This document shows, piece after piece, positions 57,401-64,000 of a stretch of DNA of 64,000 nucleotides. The position numbers were made by a program, and so were the translations under genes. The notes beneath the pieces are model-generated. The model was not told the origin of the DNA, did no database searches, and saw only the letters and a list, made by a program, of their open reading frames with translations. The first letter of the stretch is position 1; every line of letters begins with the position of its first letter. This DNA comes from Hemileia vastatrix. Taxonomy: Eukaryota; Basidiomycota; Pucciniomycetes; Pucciniales; Zaghouaniaceae. Where the stretch lies: the NCBI GenBank assembly GCA_030280995.1, contig JASXTE010000008.1:26504693-26568692 (forward strand). Reading direction: 5' to 3'.

Positions 57401-60400
57401 GCCAAGTTCATTTGTACCATGTGCAAAAGCCATTGGAAAAGCTTTAATTAATTCCAAAATATTATCTTTCTCAGCTTCACTTATCTGAGTGCCAAATGAT
57501 GCTTTTGAAATTTCTGTTTCCAGAAGTTCCAACTCATTGGATTCTCTTCCTTTAGACAGGGAATTTGTTACTGACTCAAGTTGTAAGACTGTGTTAAAAG
57601 AATTTATTTTAAATTTCCTTTTACCATTCATGCCAATTGTAAAATTGTTATTAGCAGGGTCTAATTTTACACCAAATTTAGTCAGAATATCATTTCCAAT
57701 GATAAAACAGTTACTACAATTAGTATTATCCATTACTACAAAGTTACAAGTTACCCTTACATAACCATGTTGGTGTTTAAAGAAAACAGCAGCTTTGTAT
57801 TTACCAATGGGGTGTAGTACTGATCCAAAACCTCTCCAATTTTTATTCTGAAGTGGTTCAAGCTTAAACTTATATTCACTATCAATTTTCTGTAATGTAT
57901 TAGTGGAAACAACTGAACCAGCAGCTCCTGTGTCCAATACTATATTAACATTTTCACCAGAAATGATAGCTGGAACCGTGATAGGTGTCATTCTAAAGTT
58001 ATCAGCTTGCATATCCTTAATGATTTCAGCATCCTCAAAATTCATTAAAGATTCATTTGAGTCCATATTCAATATTGGATTTTCAAAGATGGACAAATCA
58101 TCTTCCAACATACAGACTGCATTTTCATCACTATATGAGATATTGCTGTCATAATCACTTGATTCTTTACTTTTTTCAGTTTCAGTTTCAGATTCACGTT
58201 GATTTTCAACAATATTTATGTTTTTCTCACATTTGTGACCTTTAACCCAAGGTTTGTTACACTCACTACGCAATATAGGGGGTGGACTTGCTAGCAAGTC
58301 CTCAACCTGAACTCAGATGGAACTCAGATGGAACTCAGACTGAACTCATACTGAACCCATACTGAACTCTACTTGAACACCCACCTAAAACTGTTCTGCT
58401 GAGTGGTGTTCATCCCTGATTGTATGGTTCCTTTATCAATAGCTGAATGTGTGTTCAATCTATGGTGAGTTTGGGTCCAAGGTTGCGGACTTGCTAGCAA
58501 GTCCGCCCCCCATATTGTGTGGTGACTTATAACAAGTATTTGTTTCATACTTTTTAGGTACTACAGGTGCAGTAGGTTTTTTCTGCTTCTCCTGAAGTGT
58601 TTTTGAATTCTGAGTTTTTACAGGTTCAACATGTTGCTTATAAGTGGAATACCTTGATTCATACTTATGGTTTAATAATATTTCATTGAAAATATTAATA
58701 AAGTCAGAATATTCAGTAACATTTAATGTTCTAGCTACAACAATGTCTCTGACAGATATAGGTAATTTGTATATTATCTTATCTTTCCATAAGTTAAAAT
58801 CCATATGAGGCTCAATGGCTTTTAATATTTTGTTTAAATTCATTAAAAATACCATAGGTTTGTCACCATTCAACGGATTATACCTAGTCTTCTCATACAG
58901 TCTCTGCTGAGTAAGCCTGAATTTAGAACCTCCAAATTGTTTTTCAATAAGTTGTTTCCATTCAGCCCAAGAGTAGTCTCTACCCTCACTTAAGACAGCT
59001 TCAAACCATAATAAAGCAACATCCTTAAATAAAGAAATTAATTTTGATGTTATCTCTTCATCTGGTAACTTATATGAGAATTTCAAGTTGTCAATTATTT
59101 GAATAAAATGTTGCCAATCAGAGCTGGCTTCCCCATCATAAGTTGGGTACTGATCTATCTTAGGCCAGTTCTTCTGATTGGATTTTATCTCACTAATCTT
59201 AGGTAAATTCAACAACTCATTCACTTTTGATAAATGGTCTTGTATTTCTTCCTGCACGGATTTGTGACTTACATTTTCAGATTTGACACTACCACCAGAT
59301 GGTTTCAATTGTGGTGGTACAGGGAAGGAATGAGATTCACTTTTGCCAATGAAAGGATTATTATTATATTGATTATACTTATGATTATCCTGGTTCATCA
59401 GTAGATTGGCAGTTTCAATCTCAACTTTAGTTAATCTTTGTAGCAACTCAGAGACACTTTGATTTGTCTGGGCAAAAGATAACTTTGTTCTTGATTCAGT
59501 TTTTAACAAATGTGTTTCATATAATTTTTCTAACTCAAAAAATTTGTTTGAAAGGTCATTATATTTATTACTCAATGAATCATATTTAAGAGTTAGAGAC
59601 AAATGTTCTTTCTCTAATTCTTTATTACGTGTTGCTAATTGAGAAATGTTCAATGTCAAGGATGAAATTGTATCACTAGTGAGCTTAACTGTCTGTTCCT
59701 CACAATCAGTCATTCTATTCCACAATGCTGAAACAATTCTATGGACAGTTGGATTATTGTTAAAATATTCCATGTCCTCCTTTTCAATTCTCTCACTCTC
59801 CTGTGAACTTCTCATTTCACTAGTAGGTGGTTGCAACTGAGGATTAACTGTATTATCATTGTATATAGTACTGTTATTATGGACAAAAGACAAGTCAGGT
59901 GTATCTACTCTAAAACCTAAATTTCTTAAATCCTCCTCTATTTTTTGTACAGATTTAACATCAATAGAATTACCTATATTGTAATTATCAGTATTATGTC
60001 TAATCTGAGAGGGTAAGTTACTTACCAAGGGATGGTTGCCAGTCCCGATTTTTGGCGCTTTATTCCCTTGTAAGGGTGAGCTGAGGAAGTCAGATGAGGG
60101 GGTGGATCCCTGTTGCAACTGTGGCTTGTCCACTTTTGGTGAAACCAGTCCCATTTCCATTTGTCTACCAGGATTTTCTCCTGGGAGTGAGTGGACCCTC
60201 CTTGGGTAGGGGGTTGCTGATTTGATTGACTGGGCTGGCCTCCCTTTAATTCTGCCATTGCCTGATTCATCTGCTGAAACCCTACCTTGCAATTGTTTTG
60301 CAACTGCTCTACTTCCTTGAACATGAGAGATTTTGATTCCTCCAACTTCAGAACCTGTTTGGCCAGGTGGGACAGTTGATCCTGAAGAGGAGGAGACGTC

Positions 60401-60568
60401 TTTTTTATAGTTATCTTTTTTAAGAGGGCGTCCTTTTCCTCTATACTCATGCTTTCTGGCTGGGGGTACTGTTGTCCCTCCATGGTGATGTCCTGGAAAG
60501 TTTTTGTTAGCTTTAGACCTGGTATTATAAGCAGGCTGTTCACTTACACTGTCCTGGGGAGCACTCAT
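54437..60568 (-). pseudogene. Gypsy Gag-Pol, copy 2: one long frame split by a MITE
   Basis: Coding sequence runs from ATG 60,568 to 54,437. The MITE plus its 3-bp duplication is 264 bp, exactly 88 codons, so the two halves are in one frame; without it the polyprotein would be 1,955 aa. Domains in order are a basic N-terminus, a coiled coil (near 59,600), Gag (WPKIDQYPTYDGEASSDWQH, near 59,150), and a zinc knuckle cut after CYK. Protease (VLDTGAAGSVV), reverse transcriptase (LMVYIDDIIEF), RNase H (FVLYTDASFIGLGAAL) and integrase (HHCC; SDRDPKF; DGLAERMIQTLED) follow, then a chromodomain-like tail. The first integrase Asp appears changed: MEFVTGLP against MDFVTGF in copy 1. The MITE introduces stop codons. 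Confidence 0.9.
58264..58524. mobile_element. CACTA-type MITE, copy 2, inside the Gag zinc knuckle
   Basis: It is the same 261-bp element as at 1,683, flanked by ACT (58,261-58,263 and 58,525-58,527). Both ends carry the perfect palindrome GGACTTGCTAGCAAGTCC. The empty site is preserved in gypsy copy 1 (gttacacttataac, near 18,597). The ATG at 58,297 that appears to open the pol half lies inside this MITE and is an artefact of the insertion. Confidence 0.93.
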
Positions 60569-61080
60569 ATTGTTCAGAATAACAATATTTTACATCTACA
60601 AAAGGAAAAAAACTCTATGGAATTAGTAGACAAAAGATATTAGCAATTATATTACTAATAAAAAAGCAATGGAGCTTACCCTGAATTTATATCTTTATTT
60701 ATTTAAATAAAATATAAGAAAAATTCGAAAAAATCTGTTAAAAATATAATAATAAGTTTAACTAGACCTCTATAAGGGTGAATAATTAGCTTACCAAGCT
60801 TTAGCCAAATACCAATTTAATTGGGTGTTATATTGGTGTCCAAATACCAAGTGAAATTGGGTTTATATTGGGTACAGTTACTACTGTAAATATCTAATTT
60901 TTATGATAAAAAATTAGTACCATTATTATAAGGGTTCTTTTCCGCAATCAATGAGTTATGATGACCCACTAATATGCAGCAGACCCAAATATTTAGTTAA
61001 TTTTGAGCTGTACTAAGGTAAAAATCACGTCCCAAGGCTTATACTAAATAATAAGTAAAATATAAGGAAAGACCCCCAAT

Positions 61081-62258
61081 TTTCAGTATAGTCTAGTATA
61101 TAAGTATGATATAATAGTGTTATTTTATGGTCCTACTACTTATTTATGAATGATTTAGTGGTTAAACCTCAGGGGAAGACTAATAGAATAGTTATACTCA
61201 AATAAAACTCACAATACTTGGATTTAAATGTGTGCTAGTGGTGGAAAATAGAAGAATAAAATATAGTTATAGCTTTTTATAAAGATAATATCAATTTATA
61301 AGGGCTTTATGATATATTTCTGAATACTAATAATTGTATTGTAGTGTTTGTTTGAAGTGTAGTAATTGAATGATGATAATAAACCGTCAAAATCCCTCCT
61401 TACTTATACCCAAATCCACTGGAGTGCACAGACCTTCAATCCAGATGATGTCACTGCTATCCCCGGCAATTACAGCACTGTGAGGGCCCATCACCTCCCC
61501 ATGGCGTCCACTTCAAGCAGTTTCAACACCCAGACCTCCAGTAAGGACCCTCCATCACTATTAATAATAACACAGAGTCATACCATAAATAGAAAACCCA
61601 GATAAAAGCGGATACCATAAAGAAACAGGTAAAATAAATAATCAAAAAGAGATTTAATGAAACTAAAAGCAGATAAAGGAAACAAATAAACTGTCCAAGC
61701 CCCCAATAACATCCCCAAGCATCCACATTAACCCAGAAACATCCTTCCAACCCATAAATCCGTGAATAACCATCCAAGGAAGTAATTTGAGTAGTCCAAA
61801 CTGGGTGTATGCGCCTGATATAGGTGTCTATGCTTCTGTAGGCGTTGTGAGTCCACTGATTTCGTCCATATGACCTAAAATAAGCAGAAAAACAAAGTTT
61901 ATAGGCTATTAAGGGGCTAAAACCCACTTATATACCTAAATATACATAATATACTGCATATTTCACTGAATATGAGTCTTATGTATACATATAAGCTTAT
62001 GTATGTCAATAATTACTTCATATCACTTAAGATAAGTATATTATGACTCCATTAACACCTTAATAAGTATTATTAGGCCATGGATAAGCTATTTAAACTA
62101 TTATAAATTATATAATAGAATAATAATTATATATATATATAATAAAATAATATATATTATTATTTTAACCTTATTTTTAAGATATAAGCTTAATCTACTT
62201 AAGGTTATCTTACTTTAAGCATAAGAAATACTCAGTCCTAAGGATATTTAGGCTGACA
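61081..62258 (-). repeat. Gypsy element 2, 5' LTR (1,178 bp)
   Basis: It is nearly identical to the split 3' LTR. The outermost bases are TTTCAG in place of TGTCAG, a single change at the terminal dinucleotide. It ends CTGACA followed by CATTT. Confidence 0.9.
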
Positions 62259-62263
62259 CATTT

Positions 62264-62463
62264 ACTACTGTAAATACCTAATTTTTATTATAAAAAATTA
62301 GTACAATTATTATAAGGGTTCTATTCCGTAATCACTGAGCTATGATGACCCACTAATGTGCAGCAGACCCAAATATTTGGTTTTTTAGAGCTATACTAAA
62401 GTAAAAATCACGTCCCAAGGCTTATATCTAATAATCTATAATAATTAAGGAAAGACCCCCAAT
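62264..62463 (-). other. Displaced part of the gypsy element 1 leader
   Basis: These 200 bp (actactgtaaatacc ... gaaagacccccaat) match 60,875-61,080 in element 2, where they join the leader to the 5' LTR. Here they sit between the 5' LTRs of elements 2 and 1 because element 2 landed in the leader. The LTR-proximal TGGGGGTCTTTCC on the minus strand is a possible primer-binding site. Confidence 0.85.
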
Positions 62464-63639
62464 TGTCAGTGTATCTAGTATATAAGTATGATTTAATAGT
62501 ATTTATTAATGGTCCTACTAATTATTTATAAATTATTTAGTTATTAAACCTCAGGGGAAGACTAATAAAATAGTTATACTCAAATAAGACTCACCATACT
62601 TGGATTTAAATGTGTGCTAGTGGTGGAAAATAGATAAATAGAATATAGTTATAGCTTATGTAATGATAATATCAATTTATAAAGGCTTTATAATATTATT
62701 CTAAATGATAATAATTGTGTTTAAATTTTTATTTGAATTGTAGTAAGTAAGTAATGTCTAATAACTGTCAAAATCATCCCTTACTTATACCAAAATCCAC
62801 TGGAGTGCACAGACCTTCAATCCAGATGATGTCACTGCTATCCCTGGCAATTACAGCACTGTGAGGGCCCATCACCTCCCCATGGAGTCCACTTCAAGCA
62901 GATTCATAATCCAGACCTACAGTAAGGATCATCCATCACAATTAATGATAACACAGACCCATACCATAAATAGAAAATCCAGATAAAAGCGGATACCATA
63001 AAGAAACAGGTAAAATAACTAATCCAAAAGGAATAAAATGAAACCCAAAGCATATAAAGGAAACAAATTAAATGTCCAAGCCCCCAATAACATCCCCAAG
63101 CATCGATATTAACCCAGAAATGACCTCCCAACCCATAAATCTGTGAATATCCATCCAAGGAAACAGATTAAGTTGTCCAAACTGAGTGTATGCACCTGAA
63201 ATAGATGTATATGCTTCTTCAGGCATTTTGAATCCACTGAATACATTCATATGACCTAAAATAAGCAGAAAAACAAAGTTTATAGGCTATTAAGAGGCTA
63301 AAACCTACTTATAGACCTAAATATACATAATATACTGCATATTTCACTGAATATGAGATTTATGTATACATATAAGCTTATGTATGTCAATAATTACTTA
63401 ATATCACTTAAGATAAATATATTATGACTCCATCAACACCTTAATAAGTATTATTAGGCTATTTATAAGCTATTTAAACTACTTTAAGTTATATAATAGT
63501 GTCATAATTATATATATATGTATTATAAACATATATATAAGTGTTTTAACCTTATTTTTAAGATATAAGCTTAATGTATTTAAGGTGATCTTATTTTAAA
63601 CATAAGAATTACTCATTCCTGGGGATACCTAGGCTGAGA
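62464..63639 (-). repeat. Gypsy element 1, 5' LTR (1,176 bp)
   Basis: It begins TGTCAGTGTATCTAG like the LTR at 13,489. The last bases read CTGAGA where CTGACA is expected, one change. Confidence 0.88.
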
Positions 63640-64000
63640 AAATGTGACTTACATCCATCATTGAATCATGTAGATTGTGTGCCCTTCTCTCTCCATATTA
63701 TCACCAGCTCCATCCCCTGGAACAAACACACACTCACACACACCAAAAAAATAAATAAATAAAAATAAAGGTGGAAAAAAAGGTGGAAAAAAACTTTTTT
63801 TGCTGCTGTTTTTTTTGTTATTAATGTTGCTGTTCTTGTTGCAGTAGATGTCATAGCTACACCAGAGAGCATAGAAAATGATGAAACGGGTCCAGAGACA
63901 CTCAATTGTGAGACTTTCATTTCTATGCTTTTTTTTGGTTTAAATATCACCCCTTTGTAAGTCTTCCAATAACAACCTTTTTTATAGAAGCCATTTCCCT
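63640..64000. other. Right flank of the nested array
   Basis: This is the sequence into which element 1 inserted. It holds a CA/TG-rich microsatellite (acacacactcacacacac, near 63,725). A 94-codon minus-strand frame (63,666-63,950) has a hydrophobic middle generated by A/T runs; I cannot support it as a gene, though a real exon may lie at the window edge. Confidence 0.4.

Larger units (their letters stand above)
47912..62258 (-). mobile_element. Ty3/gypsy chromovirus, element 2 (nested in element 1)
   Basis: The 3' LTR is 47,912-54,321 (split by a Harbinger element) and the 5' LTR is 61,081-62,258. CATTT lies on both sides (47,907-47,911 and 62,259-62,263), a 5-bp target duplication. Removing the element rebuilds element 1's leader (ttgggtacatttactactg), which parallels element 2's own leader (ttgggtacagttactactg, near 60,870). 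The LTR pair is almost identical by eye, so the insertion is young relative to element 1. The polypurine tract on the minus strand is ggggtgagggag. Confidence 0.92.
13489..63639 (-). mobile_element. Ty3/gypsy chromovirus, element 1 (outermost; interrupted by nested insertions)
   Basis: This is a minus-strand element whose 3' LTR is 13,489-14,665 and 5' LTR is 62,464-63,639. Its own internal sequence is 14,666-20,892, 47,852-47,911 and 62,264-62,463; the rest is the giant CACTA element and gypsy element 2. The two LTRs share subfamily differences (gtcagtgtatctag, gaatatgagattta) that separate them from the LTR pair of element 2. Flanks are CAATG (13484-13488) and AAATG (63640-63644), a 5-bp duplication with one change. 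The minus-strand polypurine tract gggtaagggag abuts the 3' LTR. A candidate primer-binding site (TGGGGGTCTTTCC on the minus strand) lies two bases inside the 5' LTR. Confidence 0.88.

Noticed and set aside
58265..58297. ATG at 58,297 as the genuine start of a separate pol gene
   Set aside because: It lies inside the MITE; the sister copy shows Gag and Pol continuous across the site.
13489..63639. Tandem gypsy array sharing LTRs through unequal recombination
   Set aside because: The CATTT duplication around 47,912-62,258 and the leader fragment stranded at 62,264-62,463 show that one element inserted into the other.
63666..63950. 94-codon minus-strand frame as a membrane protein gene
   Set aside because: The hydrophobic middle comes from T runs and a CA repeat; no start context or homology is visible.
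1..64000. tRNA or rRNA genes
   Set aside because: No cloverleaf with A and B boxes or rRNA signature was found by eye; a covariance-model scan was not possible.

Overview
The window looks like a repeat-rich, AT-rich chromosome segment of a basidiomycete fungus, most likely a rust (Pucciniales). The evidence is short GT-AG introns (about 56-130 bp), a secreted CFEM-domain gene, a Tnp2-type CACTA transposase, a TET/JBP-like dioxygenase, and several coding families I associate with rust genomes. The species is not identifiable from sequence alone. Only one apparent host gene is present: the CFEM gene at 10.7-12.3 kb. Nearly everything else is transposon.

Layout. 0-1.5 kb: a decayed multicopy gene. 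1.68-1.94 kb: a 261-bp CACTA-type MITE. 2.69-8.04 kb: a Ty1/copia element with broken gag-pol. 8.15-8.7 kb: a LINE RNase H relic. 8.87-9.68 kb: a Harbinger-type MITE with a TTA target duplication. 10.7-12.3 kb: the CFEM gene with Thr/Pro repeats. 13.49-63.64 kb: one old Ty3/gypsy chromovirus (element 1, minus strand) swollen to 50 kb by nested insertions.

The nesting can be read base by base. Element 1's leader took a 26,959-bp CACTA transposon (20,893-47,851; TSD ATT) and, 60 bp away, a second copy of the same gypsy family (element 2, 47,912-62,258; TSD CATTT). Element 2 then took a PIF/Harbinger element in its 3' LTR (48,782-54,010) and a second copy of the 261-bp CACTA MITE inside its Gag zinc-knuckle codons (58,264-58,524; TSD ACT). 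Removing each insert restores a sequence that matches the sister copy.

The most interesting object is the giant CACTA element. Besides a Tnp2-like transposase it carries a TET/JBP-like 2-oxoglutarate dioxygenase gene, a SNF2 ATPase, three unrecognised genes, a 750-bp cluster of about a dozen different hairpins, and a 1.9-kb array of about 20 copies of a palindrome near AATTTCGATCGAAATT. The transposase, the SNF2 gene and one unknown gene each carry in-frame stops. The dioxygenase-like gene (apart from a possible A-run frameshift at its 5' end) and the other two unknown genes look open. My inference is that this is a cargo-bearing transposon pairing a DNA-modification enzyme with a chromatin remodeler. 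Activity of this copy is doubtful.
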